NCBI RefSeq assembly: GCF_022750635.1
Contig: NZ_JAJKBG010000004.1
Location: 124,001-188,000, forward strand
Origin: Brevundimonas pishanensis
Lineage (GTDB): Bacteria; Pseudomonadota; Alphaproteobacteria; Caulobacterales; Caulobacteraceae
DNA length: 64,000 nucleotides
Direction of reading: 5' to 3'
Positions 46,939 through 55,559 of this stretch are shown in pieces. The translations under genes and the position numbers were made by a program. The notes beneath the pieces are model-generated. The model saw nothing but the letters and a program-made list of their open reading frames with translations, made no database searches and was not told the DNA's origin. Position 1 is the first letter of the stretch; every line of letters begins with the position of its first letter.

Positions 46939-48441
46939 TCAGACAGGGATCAGATCGAAGGCGATGGTCAGCCGGTGCCGCTCGTCTTCGAACGGCAGGG
47001 TTCCATGCCACATACAGGACGGAAACAACACCAGCTTGCCCGGTTCCGGCTTTTCGACCTTTAGCGGTTCAAGCGGCGTCTGCATCCGATATGGGGGCAC
47101 GCCAAAGCCGATCCAACCCTCGGTCCCGCCGCGATCCACCGCCGTTGGCAGATCAATGTAGCAGGCCGACGACAGCCAACCGTTGGAGTGGATATGCGCT
47201 TCGTGGAAGCCACCCGACTGCAACCGCACCGACCAGCAGCCGACGATCCGGTAATCACCCGTATTGCGGCTTCGCACGGCATCGCTGCCTGTACCCATCG
47301 CCGCGAGATGGCGACGGATCGGACCGTCGATGGCCTCGAAGAAGGCCTGAATGACGGGATCGTCGACACGGCGCAGATCCACGGGCGTTTGCGAGCCGTG
47401 CCGCAAACTTTGGCCGATGGGGTGGCGCGAGAAACTGTGCTGCGCCTCCAACGCCTTGGTCAGGTCCGCCAGATAGTCCGAAAGCGTGTCCCAACCCTGT
47501 GGAGCGTCGATCGTCATGCCGCGGATCAAACCATCGGCATCGTCCAGTCCTGTGGGATTGGGACGCCCCGCCATGCGCATCGCCGTGGCGTGGATGGCCA
47601 GAGTGGCTTGGTCGTGACCCGCCACGCGGACCAGTTGATCCATGATGGCAACCGCGTCTTCGGCCTGTCCGCTGACCAAGTGGCATTTGGCCACAGCCGT
47701 CCAGGCCGGAAGGTCGTTGGGAACGATCTGCGTCGCCGTCACAGCGTGGGCCATGGCCCGCTCGACATCGAAATCCAGCGCAAGGTGCGATGCGGCGACC
47801 TCGACGGCGGCGTCTCGCAGTGCGGCCTTGGTCCTTCTGGCAACCAGATCGTCGTAAACAGCTTTGGGATCAACACCGACATAGGCGTTGAAAACCGCCA
47901 GCGCGCGCAGCAACGGCGAACTGGCCGGAAACTGCTCCAGCGCCTGCTCGAACGGCTCACGCGCCGCCTCGACGGCACCGCCTGTCATCCAGATCTGCTG
48001 GGCAAGTTCATTGACCGCTTCGACGTAGTCGGGCTTTAGGCTCAGTACCTGACGATAGGCGTCGATGGCTTCATCGGCCTTGGCTTGGGCCTGAAGCGCG
48101 CGGGCCAGCACCAGCCAAGTCTCGGGCGAGTTACCACCCAATGCTATGGCCTTACGGGCGCTTGCTTCGGCATCGGCCTGTTTTCCAGCATCGCCCAGAA
48201 CAGAGCCGAGATTATGATGCGCCACCACCGAGGCGGGCTTTTCGGCCACCTGCTGGCGACGCAGCGTCACCAGCCCGTCAAAGTCCTGACAGGCCCGCAG
48301 CAGGCCGATTTCCAGTTCACGAAGCGCGGCGCGATCCGCCGACGACGCGGCCTGCACCAAGGCCAGCGCCTCGCTGATCTGCCCCTCGCGGGCCAGCGAC
48401 TGGGCCGTCTGGCCGCGCTCCTGAACCGAAATCTGCTTCAC
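46939..48441 (-). CDS. TPR repeat protein with C-terminal 2OG-Fe(II) oxygenase domain
   Basis: The 500-residue protein has TPR-like helical repeats in residues 1-300 (for example ASVVAHHNLGSVLGDAGKQA, DEAIDAYRQVLSLKPDYVEA). A C-terminal oxygenase domain (about 385-500) resembles PF13759 (2OG-FeII_Oxy_5). Metal-ligand candidates are the HIH of HEAHIHSNGWLSSACYIDLP and the His of PSCMWHGTLPF, with R/T in HRLTIAFDL for 2-oxoglutarate. This suggests a protein or peptidyl hydroxylase recruited by TPRs. Target unknown. It lies between rluC and the HAD gene in one operon. Confidence 0.82.
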   Translation of the reverse strand: MKQISVQERGQTAQSLAREGQISEALALVQAASSADRAALRELEIGLLRACQDFDGLVTLRRQQVAEKPASVVAHHNLGSVLGDAGKQADAEASARKAIALGGNSPETWLVLARALQAQAKADEAIDAYRQVLSLKPDYVEAVNELAQQIWMTGGAVEAAREPFEQALEQFPASSPLLRALAVFNAYVGVDPKAVYDDLVARRTKAALRDAAVEVAASHLALDFDVERAMAHAVTATQIVPNDLPAWTAVAKCHLVSGQAEDAVAIMDQLVRVAGHDQATLAIHATAMRMAGRPNPTGLDDADGLIRGMTIDAPQGWDTLSDYLADLTKALEAQHSFSRHPIGQSLRHGSQTPVDLRRVDDPVIQAFFEAIDGPIRRHLAAMGTGSDAVRSRNTGDYRIVGCWSVRLQSGGFHEAHIHSNGWLSSACYIDLPTAVDRGGTEGWIGFGVPPYRMQTPLEPLKVEKPEPGKLVLFPSCMWHGTLPFEDERHRLTIAFDLIPV

Positions 48442-48467
48442 GACGCCTTCTCCCCCGAGGTACGTCC

Positions 48468-49463
48468 TTAGCGCATGCGTTTGACGTTGGCGAAGATGTC
48501 CTCGTCGGCATCCTGCTCGGTAAAGCCAAAGTGCTCGAAGCCAGCGCGCATCTCGGGGCTGATCGGTGCCTCGACGATCAACTTGCCGCCGTTGGGGTGA
48601 TCCAGCTCGATACGACGGGCGTGAAGCTGAAGCTTCAGATTGCCCGACAGAGCGTTGGACTTCTCGTCACCGTATTTCGGGTCGCCAAGGATCGGGTGGC
48701 CAATGGCTGCCATGTGGGCGCGAAGCTGGTGCGTGCGGCCCGTAAACGGACGCAGCGCCATGAAGGCGGCACGGTGTGCAGCGCGGCTGATGGTGATGAA
48801 GGCGGTCTCGGCGGTCTCGGCGTTGGCATCCTTGGGATTGGCCGGACGCATGATCTCGAAATCGTTGATGCCTGACTTCTTCAGCGGGATATCGATCTGG
48901 CCTTCGCTAGGCTTGGGGTTGCCGATGACGATGGCCCAATAGGTCTTTTTGGCCTGACGACGGGCGAAGGCACCGGCCAGACGCTTGGCAGCTTCCGGTC
49001 CCTTGCCCAGTAGAAGAACGCCCGAGGTGTCTCGGTCGAGGCGATGCACCAGACGCGGACGGTCCATGCCCTCGCCCCATGCCGACAGCAGACGGTCGAC
49101 GTGCTTGGTCGTCTTGGTGCCACCCTGACAAGCCAGACCAACCGGCTTGTTCAGCGCGATGACCATCTTGTCTTCATAGATGACCAGAGACTTGGCGTAG
49201 TCGATATCGCGCTGGGTCAGCACTTCGCGCTCGCCCGGTGCGCGGACAATAGCTTCGGGGATCGGCGGCACGCGCACAGCAGCACCGGCCGTCAGGCGAG
49301 CCTCGGGCTTAACGCGGCTGCCGTCCACGCGGATGTTGCCTGCGCGAGCCATCTTCTGGACCTGAATGTGCGACAGGTGCGGCCAGCGGCGTTTGAACCA
49401 GCGGTCCAGACGGATGCCGTCTTCGTCCTCGGCAACATAGAGGGTTTGTGCTTCGCGGCTCAT
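48468..49463 (-). CDS. rluC: RluA-family pseudouridine synthase (RluC-like, with S4 domain)
   Basis: The 331-residue enzyme has an N-terminal S4 domain (IRLDRWFKRRWPHLSHIQVQ, residues 17-64) and a catalytic domain with D143 in HRLDRDTSGVLLLGKGPEA, followed by PFTGRTHQLRAHMAAIGHPI. It modifies 23S rRNA, RluC being the nearest named relative. Its start overlaps the crcB stop by 4 bases. The symbol reflects similarity, not proven specificity. Confidence 0.88.
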   Translation of the reverse strand: MSREAQTLYVAEDEDGIRLDRWFKRRWPHLSHIQVQKMARAGNIRVDGSRVKPEARLTAGAAVRVPPIPEAIVRAPGEREVLTQRDIDYAKSLVIYEDKMVIALNKPVGLACQGGTKTTKHVDRLLSAWGEGMDRPRLVHRLDRDTSGVLLLGKGPEAAKRLAGAFARRQAKKTYWAIVIGNPKPSEGQIDIPLKKSGINDFEIMRPANPKDANAETAETAFITISRAAHRAAFMALRPFTGRTHQLRAHMAAIGHPILGDPKYGDEKSNALSGNLKLQLHARRIELDHPNGGKLIVEAPISPEMRAGFEHFGFTEQDADEDIFANVKRMR

Positions 49464-49846
49464 CCGAAAACCTTACGCATGACAGTCAAGCCGATGAACA
49501 CGGCGACCGTCGAAAGAAAAACTGAAGCGAGCGCGTAACCCAAAGCCATGGCTATCTCGCGGCGCTCAAGCAAATTGACCAGTTCGAGCGAGAACGCCGA
49601 AAAGGTCGTGAACCCGCCCAATACTCCGACAACGGCAAAAAGGCGAATGCTCTCGCTGTTCGCGGACCCTTTAAATGCAATCCAGCCGGTAATCAGGCCG
49701 ATCAGCAGTCCGCCGACCAGGTTGGCGCCGAACGTGCCCCACGGCCACGCGGTCGCGCCCAGCCAGCGGCTGGCGGCCAAGCCCGTGCCATAGCGCGCCA
49801 TCGCGCCCATAGCGCCCCCTATTGCCACAATCAGGAATTGGATCAT
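49460..49846 (-). CDS. crcB: Fluoride channel CrcB/Fluc
   Basis: The 128-residue membrane protein has four helices and works as a dual-topology dimer exporting fluoride. Family motifs GGAMGAMARYGTG, GTFGANLVGGLLIGL and GGFTTFSAFSLELV (the Phe box and central Na+ site region) are intact. No fluoride riboswitch could be recognised in the short gap upstream. It is the first gene of a crcB-rluC-TPR-HAD-ATP12 run, and its start overlaps nothing upstream. Confidence 0.93.
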   Translation of the reverse strand: MIQFLIVAIGGAMGAMARYGTGLAASRWLGATAWPWGTFGANLVGGLLIGLITGWIAFKGSANSESIRLFAVVGVLGGFTTFSAFSLELVNLLERREIAMALGYALASVFLSTVAVFIGLTVMRKVFG

Positions 49847-49890
49847 GGTGTGATCTAACGCTTCTAGCGGATTTTGCGAAGGGAGAGCCC

Positions 49891-50329
49891 ATGCTGTCGC
49901 TGATCCTCGCGTGCCTTCACCACCTGACCCTGCTCGGCTTGATTGTAATTGTAGGCCGCCAAGCCGTTCTGCTCGAACAAACTCCGCTGCCCATCCTTCC
50001 GCTATCCAAGTTGGATAAGGGCGTGGGCATGGGGTCGGGCCTGATTCTCGTGATCGGACTGTCCCGTGTCATCTGGGGCGAAAAAGGCTGGCCTTTTACC
50101 AATCCAACCCCTTCTTCTGGGCAAAGATGGTGACCTTTTGCTGATCGGATTGTTGTCCATCGGGCCGACAGTAATGTTCGTCCGCTGGCACAAGCAGTCT
50201 GCCGCCAACACAACCTTCACCCCGCCCTTGAACGAGCTTCAGAAGTCCAAGAACTTCATTCGGGTCGAACTGGTGCTCGTTGGCTTCCTGTTCGTGTTCG
50301 CTGCCGCGATGGCTCGCTGGCCCTTCTAG
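49891..50329 (+). pseudogene. DUF2214 family membrane protein, broken by two 1-base deletions
   Basis: From ATG 49891 (with GGGAGAG upstream) the frame encodes MLSLILACLHHLTLLGLIVI and GSGLILVIGLSRVIWGEKGW, then stops at 50133. Adding one T in the run at 50094-50097 and one in the run at 50136-50139 restores a single 146-residue frame, giving GWPFYQSNPFFWAKMVTFLL and IGLLSIGPTVMFVRW. This matches the DUF2214 four-helix membrane family along its length. Both lesions are T5-to-T4 type, so sequencing error in homopolymers is as likely as real decay. Function unknown. Confidence 0.8.
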
Positions 50330-50332
50330 GCT

Positions 50333-50854
50333 CTAGAGGCGATGTCCGATGGCTTCCAGCACGCCACGCGCCGAATAGGCTTCCGGGCTATCGGGCTTGG
50401 AGCCGCGTCCCATCACAACCTCCAGTGTCGTTGAGGTGGGCGACGGGCCGTTGAGGTTGAGGCCCACACCAACACCCACACCCGACGTCGACCATCCGCC
50501 GTAACGTCCGCTGCTTGCCCCGATGGAGACATTGGGACGCACACCGCCTGCGCTGTCGGGTCGTCCGTCAATCCAGCGCTGCGTGACCTCAAACCAGTCA
50601 TAGCCGTTCTGGGTCGCCAGTTCGGCAGCGCGATAAAGCGCAAGGTCGGCCACCGGCCCCACCGCGCCGACACCCGAATAAGTCACGCGAAAGCGGTTAC
50701 TCTCTATCTGTTGCTCGGAATAGCCCTGCCCCCGCGCCGCCATCTGCGGCCCATAGGGCGCGAGGCTGGCACAGGCTGTCAAAGCCAGCGCCGAGGCCGC
50801 CAGCACAGATACGGTCAGGCTCTTTTTTGAAAAGACAGACGTTATGGCGATCAC
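50333..50854 (-). CDS. CC0125/CC1285-like lipoprotein
   Basis: The 173-residue protein has a lipoprotein signal with lipobox LTAC near residue 28. A mature domain follows with YSEQQIESNRFRVTYSGVGA and LALYRAAELATQNGYDWFEV, the signature of the CC0125/CC1285 lipoprotein family of caulobacters. The tail is Gly/Ser-rich. The GTG start at 50854 has its Shine-Dalgarno almost abutting it, so the true start may differ by a few codons. Function unknown. Confidence 0.82.
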   Translation of the reverse strand: MIAITSVFSKKSLTVSVLAASALALTACASLAPYGPQMAARGQGYSEQQIESNRFRVTYSGVGAVGPVADLALYRAAELATQNGYDWFEVTQRWIDGRPDSAGGVRPNVSIGASSGRYGGWSTSGVGVGVGLNLNGPSPTSTTLEVVMGRGSKPDSPEAYSARGVLEAIGHRL

Positions 50855-50932
50855 TCCGAACAGATCATACGGACTCAGCGAATATGAAGTCCCATTGTTC
50901 CGATATGTGGGCTGAACGCCAGATGAAACCGC

Positions 50933-51658
50933 TTACAGCCCCGCTGCTGCCCGCAAGTCCGCGAAGTCCTTAGGCTCGGGCGCTTCGACCATCATGCGCT
51001 CGCCCAGCGGATGCGGGAAGGTCAGCTTGGCAGCATGTAGCATCAGGCGTGGCGCTCCACGCCCTGCGAAAGTCAGCGCACCGCCATAGCGGACATCACC
51101 GACCAATGGCCGTCCGATATGGGCCATGTGGACACGCAGCTGGTGCATACGGCCGGTCAGAGGTTCAAGTTCGACCACCGCGCCCTCATCGTTCGCAGTC
51201 AGCGTACGATAGCGGCTTTGCGAGGCCTGCGCGCCCTCGGCATCATCGGCGACGACGCGCATATAGGCTTCTCGGCCAATCTCCTCGCGACGCAGAGCGG
51301 CCTCGATCATCCCCTGCTTTGGCTCGGGAGCTGCAGAGATGATAGCGCGATAGGTCTTCTGGAATCTGCGATCCTGCATCGCCTTGCCGAGGAAGCTCGC
51401 CGCAGGTTTGGTCTTGGCGATCAGGATGACGCCCGAGGTGTCGCGGTCGAGGCGATGCACCAGTTCCGGACGCTTGCCATTGGAGCGTTTGAACGCCCAC
51501 AGCAGGTCATCAAGCGTATGCGCCTGAATGCGCCCGCCCTGACTGGACAGGCCCGACGGCTTGTTCACCACCATGACATGCGAGTCCTGGAACAGGACCA
51601 GTGAACGCATGAAGGCGACGTCTTCGGGGGGCAGGTCTAGGGGCTGGCGCTTACTCAT
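50933..51658 (-). CDS. RluA-family pseudouridine synthase (no S4 domain)
   Basis: The 241-residue enzyme carries the RluA catalytic D71 in HRLDRDTSGVILIAKTKPA, plus PLTGRMHQLRVHMAHIGRPL. The absent S4 domain places it nearer RluA/RluE-size enzymes or TruC-like relatives. Target could be 23S rRNA or tRNA. It is the third pseudouridine synthase within 8 kb. Lone gene between the lipoprotein and a small membrane protein. Confidence 0.87.
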   Translation of the reverse strand: MSKRQPLDLPPEDVAFMRSLVLFQDSHVMVVNKPSGLSSQGGRIQAHTLDDLLWAFKRSNGKRPELVHRLDRDTSGVILIAKTKPAASFLGKAMQDRRFQKTYRAIISAAPEPKQGMIEAALRREEIGREAYMRVVADDAEGAQASQSRYRTLTANDEGAVVELEPLTGRMHQLRVHMAHIGRPLVGDVRYGGALTFAGRGAPRLMLHAAKLTFPHPLGERMMVEAPEPKDFADLRAAAGL

Positions 51659-51698
51659 GGCGCGCTCTTAGCCCACCCGCCCCCGAAGGTCGATTAGC

Positions 51699-52130
51699 TT
51701 AGCGGATAATGCTGCGCGAACGGGCGAAGTGGGCATAGGCCGCCGAGGCTGCCGCCACGACGATCACAGCAATCGCGGCATACAGGGTACCGACGCCGAA
51801 CACTTCGCGGCCATTGGTCATGACCTGCATGTAGATGGTGTTGGCGACAACGGCGATCAGGCTGGCGACAAAGGCGTTGAAGGCCAGCTTACGGCGGAGC
51901 AACAACATCAGCGCACCCAGCACGCCGGTCCAAACACCGACGCCGAACAGGACTTCCACCCACACCGGCTGGGCCTGCAGGAACTGCACCTGCTCCATGG
52001 TCATCTGCGCGTAATAGCTGCGGACCTTCATCGCCTGCATATACCACTGGGACGCGCCAAAGCCGTTCCAAATCAGGGTCAGGAGGCCTACGGCATACAG
52101 ATGCCAAGGTGCTTTTGTATTGCCGTTCAT
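51699..52130 (-). CDS. Small four-helix membrane protein
   Basis: The 143-residue protein has four hydrophobic segments (WHLYAVGLLTLIWNGFGASQ, WVEVLFGVGVWTGVLGALML, AFNAFVASLIAVVANTIYMQ and TLYAAIAVIVVAAASAAYAH) and a periplasmic or cytosolic loop with YYAQMTMEQVQFLQ. It resembles hypothetical membrane proteins common in Caulobacteraceae and Sphingomonadales. No function can be assigned. Confidence 0.75.
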   Translation of the reverse strand: MNGNTKAPWHLYAVGLLTLIWNGFGASQWYMQAMKVRSYYAQMTMEQVQFLQAQPVWVEVLFGVGVWTGVLGALMLLLRRKLAFNAFVASLIAVVANTIYMQVMTNGREVFGVGTLYAAIAVIVVAAASAAYAHFARSRSIIR

Positions 52131-52198
52131 GGTTCAACTCCCAGCCAGAAACCTGAGCGAGCCGTAGGGCAGCGCTCTGGGCTTGGCAATGGTCGTGT

Positions 52199-52585
52199 TC
52201 AGCTTCCAGCCACGCGCCAGGGCGGATCGAGCCGGTTCGTCCCCGCAAAATAAAGGCACAGCCGATTGCCATCCGGATCGCGCAGCCACGCCTCACGCCA
52301 GCTCCAGTTCTGATCGACAGGATCGTTGTCGAAAGCGATGCCCTTCGCTTTCAGAGCAGCAACACGGGCGTCCAGATCATCGCACTCGAAATAAACGCCG
52401 CCCATATTGGGTCTCACAGGATCGGCAATATGGATCGAAAAGGTCGAGGCGGCGTCGCTCTCCGGCCCCACGATGAAGCGCGCATAGTGGTCGCTGGACA
52501 CGATCATCGTCAGGCCCAACGACTGGTAAAATGCCTTGGCGCGCGGAATGTCCGAGACTTCGACCGTGACCTGATTAAGCCTCAC
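52199..52585 (-). CDS. VOC-superfamily (glyoxalase-fold) protein
   Basis: The 128-residue protein shows the paired beta-alpha-beta-beta-beta modules of the VOC fold: VTVEVSDIPRAKAFYQSLGL and a second module ending AWLRDPDGNRLCLYFAG. Start is a GTG at 52585, overlapping the rarA stop (GTGA), which shortens the protein relative to a longer frame running into rarA. Family members bind metals and act on small oxidised or chlorinated substrates or antibiotics; no substrate is predictable here. Confidence 0.85.
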   Translation of the reverse strand: MRLNQVTVEVSDIPRAKAFYQSLGLTMIVSSDHYARFIVGPESDAASTFSIHIADPVRPNMGGVYFECDDLDARVAALKAKGIAFDNDPVDQNWSWREAWLRDPDGNRLCLYFAGTNRLDPPWRVAGS

Positions 52586-53928
52586 TGACGGCCCCAGTCG
52601 TCGTCCTCTTCGGCAGAACCGGCCTTTTGCGTCTGAATCCGCGCGCGCATCTGGGCCCAACGCTCCATGCGCTGTTTGACCTTCTCTTCGTGGCCCTCAC
52701 CCTTGGGGTTGTAGAAGCGCTGGCGCGGCATGCCGTCGGGGAAGAAGTTGTCTCCGCTGAAGCCTTCTGGCGTATCGGGGTCATAGTTGTACCCCTTGCC
52801 GTAGCCCAGTTCCTTCATCAATTTGGTCGGCGCATTGCGGATATGGGCGGGCGGTATCAGAGAGCCGGTCTCGGCTGCTGCCTTACGCGCCGCCTTATAG
52901 GCCGCATAGACGCCGATGGACTTGGGCGCGGTCGCCAGATGCACCACGCATTGCGCCAGCGCCAGTTCACCCTCTGGCGAGCCGAGGAAGTCATAGGTAT
53001 CCTTGGCCGCATTGGCGACGAGGATGGACAGCGGATCGGCCTCGCCGATGTCCTCCACCGCCATGCGAACCAGTCTCCGCGCAATGAACAACGGATCCTC
53101 CCCGCCGTGCAGCATCCGCGCAAACCAGTATAGCGCCGCGTCCACGTCCGATCCGCGCACCGACTTATGCAGGGCCGAGATCAGGTTGTAGTGCTCTTCC
53201 CTGCTCTTGTCGTAGGCGGGGGCGCGTTTCTGCAGGATGGCCGACATGCCCTGCACGTCCAGCTGTTCGCCTTCCGCCAGATTGAACAGAACCTCAACCA
53301 TGGTCAGCAGATAGCGGCCATCGCCGTCGGCCATGACGAACAGGGCTTCACGCGCTTCGTGCAGCAGCGGCAGCGGCTTGCCCATGTGAGCTTCGGCGCG
53401 TTGCAGCAAAAGCTCCATCGCCGCATCGTCGAGGCGCTTGAGCACATAGACCTGCGAACGTGACAGCAACGCGCCGTTCAGTTCAAAGCTGGGGTTCTCG
53501 GTCGTTGCGCCGACCAGCGTGACCACGCCCGCCTCGACGAACGGCAGGAAGCTGTCCTGCTGGGTGCGGTTGAAGCGGTGGATTTCGTCGACGAACAGCA
53601 GAACCGAACGGCCCGAGGCCCGAATGGCCTTGGCCTGTTCAAACGCCTTTTTCAGATCGGCCACGCCGGAAAACACGGCGCTGATCTGCATATATTCATA
53701 GCCCGCGGCCTTTGCGAGCAAGCGGGCAATCGTGGTCTTGCCCGTTCCCGGGGGCCCCCACAGGATCATCGAGCCGAGACGGCCCGCCGCCGTCATCCGG
53801 CGGATCGGTCCGCCCTCGCCCAGCAGATGCTCCTGCCCCACCACCTCGTCCAGCGTCGTCGGGCGCAGACGGTCGGCCAGAGGCGCGTCGGGGGGATGGA
53901 TGCCGGAGGCTTCGAACAGATCACTCAT
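52582..53928 (-). CDS. rarA: Replication-associated recombination protein RarA (MgsA)
   Basis: The 448-residue AAA+ ATPase acts at stalled replication forks and resembles clamp-loader subunits. Walker A is GPPGTGKTT (residues 58-66), Walker [11 protein letters not shown], sensor ATTENPSF and arginine finger LSRSQ are intact, followed by the MgsA C-terminal domain ([23 protein letters not shown] [15 protein letters not shown]). It is 53 bases downstream of the htrA gene and coupled to the VOC gene. Confidence 0.95.
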   Translation of the reverse strand: MSDLFEASGIHPPDAPLADRLRPTTLDEVVGQEHLLGEGGPIRRMTAAGRLGSMILWGPPGTGKTTIARLLAKAAGYEYMQISAVFSGVADLKKAFEQAKAIRASGRSVLLFVDEIHRFNRTQQDSFLPFVEAGVVTLVGATTENPSFELNGALLSRSQVYVLKRLDDAAMELLLQRAEAHMGKPLPLLHEAREALFVMADGDGRYLLTMVEVLFNLAEGEQLDVQGMSAILQKRAPAYDKSREEHYNLISALHKSVRGSDVDAALYWFARMLHGGEDPLFIARRLVRMAVEDIGEADPLSILVANAAKDTYDFLGSPEGELALAQCVVHLATAPKSIGVYAAYKAARKAAAETGSLIPPAHIRNAPTKLMKELGYGKGYNYDPDTPEGFSGDNFFPDGMPRQRFYNPKGEGHEEKVKQRMERWAQMRARIQTQKAGSAEEDDDWGRQ

Positions 53929-53981
53929 GACCTATCCATAAGCCGTCCGGCGTCCGATTTCACCTGCTTACGGGCAGCAAC

Positions 53982-55358
53982 TTAAGGGATACGACCGTTC
54001 AGTTGGCGACCGCCGCGGATGATCGTCAACTCCGAACCGCGCGCCGCACGGCTCACAGCCTCGACCGAGTTCACAGCACGACCATCGATGCTCTTGATCA
54101 CATCATTGGGTCGCAAGCCGATCCGTTGCGCGATGCTTCCACGCTGGATACCGGTGATGAAGACACCCGTCATGAACGGATCACCGCCGAGGCTTTCGGC
54201 ACGCGCAGGGTTCAGCGCAAAAGCGGTGATGCCCGCCAGTGCGCCTTGGGATACCGCCGTGCCCTTGTCCACTGTCGCGTCACCCGGAACCGGCGTCACG
54301 CGGGCATTCACCGTGATCTCGCGCCCGTCACGCAGCAGCGTCACGCGCACGGTATCATTCGGTGCCTTGGTGCCGATCTGATAGTTCAGGCCGCCTTGAT
54401 CGTTAATCTCGACGCTATCGATAGAGGTAATCACATCGCCTTGCTCGATCGAGGCGCGATCCGCCGGACCGCCCGAATAGATCTCTGTGACCAGCAGGCC
54501 CTGCGGTCGGGACAGGCCGAGGCTGCGGGCCATGTCGCCGGACAGGGTATCGCCCTTTACGCCTAGCCACGGGCGGATCACCCGCGTTTCACCGCCAACA
54601 GCCGATTCCAGCACACGACGAACCATTGCCGCGGGCACGGCAAAGCCTACACCCGAGGACGAGCCCGAACGGCTGTAGATCGCGGTGTTGATGCCGATCA
54701 GATCACCATCCATGTCCACCAGTGCACCGCCCGAGTTGCCGGGGTTGATCGGTGCATCGGTTTGGATGAAGGAGCCGGAATCGCTGATGCCGGTGTCCGT
54801 GCGGTTCAGGGCCGAAACGATGCCGTTGGTCACCGTCTGGCCGACCCCGAACGGGTTACCGATAGCCAGCACCAGATCCCCGACCTGCTGCTCTTCCTGA
54901 TCGTCGAGGCGAATGGTCGGCAGGTCACCGTCAACGCCTTCCAATTGAAGCACCGCAATGTCCGACCGCTCGTCGGCCAACAGGACACGGGCCGGAAACT
55001 CTCGACGGTCGTTCAGCGTAACGCGGATTTCACTCATGTTCTTGATGACGTGGGCGTTGGTGATGACCACACCATTAGGCCGCACGATCACGCCCGAACC
55101 TATAGAGCCGGTCTGGCGTGCCGTCGGGATGCCCCAGAACGGATCGCGACCCTGCTGAACGCCACGCGCCGAGATGTTCACGACTGCCGGTGCCGCCTTG
55201 CGCACCACAGGCGCAAAGCTGGATTTGACCGCGCCTGCGTCGGTGGGAACGACGCGTGGCTGTTCGGCAAATACGCCCTCCTGCGCCTTTGACGGCTGGG
55301 ACTGGCCGCAGGCTGCAACCAGCAAAGCTGCCGTGATAGCAAGATGTGAAGTCTTCAT
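53982..55358 (-). CDS. Do/DegP-family serine protease, lipoprotein form
   Basis: The 458-residue periplasmic protease/chaperone has the trypsin-like triad H103 (ITNAHVIKN), D133 (RSDIAVLQL) and S209 (NPGNSGGALVD), then two PDZ domains (about 275-360 and 375-458) for substrate recognition. The N-terminus carries a lipobox (LVAAC, Cys17), so this member is predicted to be lipid-anchored rather than free. ATG 55358 has AGGA upstream. It lies ahead of rarA, as is common in alphaproteobacteria. Confidence 0.92.
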   Translation of the reverse strand: MKTSHLAITAALLVAACGQSQPSKAQEGVFAEQPRVVPTDAGAVKSSFAPVVRKAAPAVVNISARGVQQGRDPFWGIPTARQTGSIGSGVIVRPNGVVITNAHVIKNMSEIRVTLNDRREFPARVLLADERSDIAVLQLEGVDGDLPTIRLDDQEEQQVGDLVLAIGNPFGVGQTVTNGIVSALNRTDTGISDSGSFIQTDAPINPGNSGGALVDMDGDLIGINTAIYSRSGSSSGVGFAVPAAMVRRVLESAVGGETRVIRPWLGVKGDTLSGDMARSLGLSRPQGLLVTEIYSGGPADRASIEQGDVITSIDSVEINDQGGLNYQIGTKAPNDTVRVTLLRDGREITVNARVTPVPGDATVDKGTAVSQGALAGITAFALNPARAESLGGDPFMTGVFITGIQRGSIAQRIGLRPNDVIKSIDGRAVNSVEAVSRAARGSELTIIRGGRQLNGRIP

Positions 55359-55507
55359 ATCAATCCTAAATCTTCAGGCACGTCAGGGTATTGGACGCCA
55401 TTCCGCAACGAAACTGCGACCGGATCAAGGCACTCTGCGGAGCGCCGGTCTGCCATATTTCATTTAAGGGCGAAGTCAGCCGCTTCAAGGCGACGCGCAG
55501 ACGCAGA

Positions 55508-55540
55508 AACGGGCGGCCCGACATCGCCGAACCGCCCGTT
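55508..55540 (-). terminator. Terminator after NPP-type phosphodiesterase
   Basis: Nine-base-pair hairpin (aacgggcgg/ccgcccgtt) 20 bases after the stop on the minus strand. Its loop sequence is close to that of the terminator at 59241. Confidence 0.65.
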
Positions 55541-55559
55541 ATTCAAACTCTCGTATAGC

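Noticed and set aside
49847..49890. Fluoride riboswitch upstream of crcB
   Set aside because: The gap is only 44 bases and shows no pseudoknot-like conserved core.
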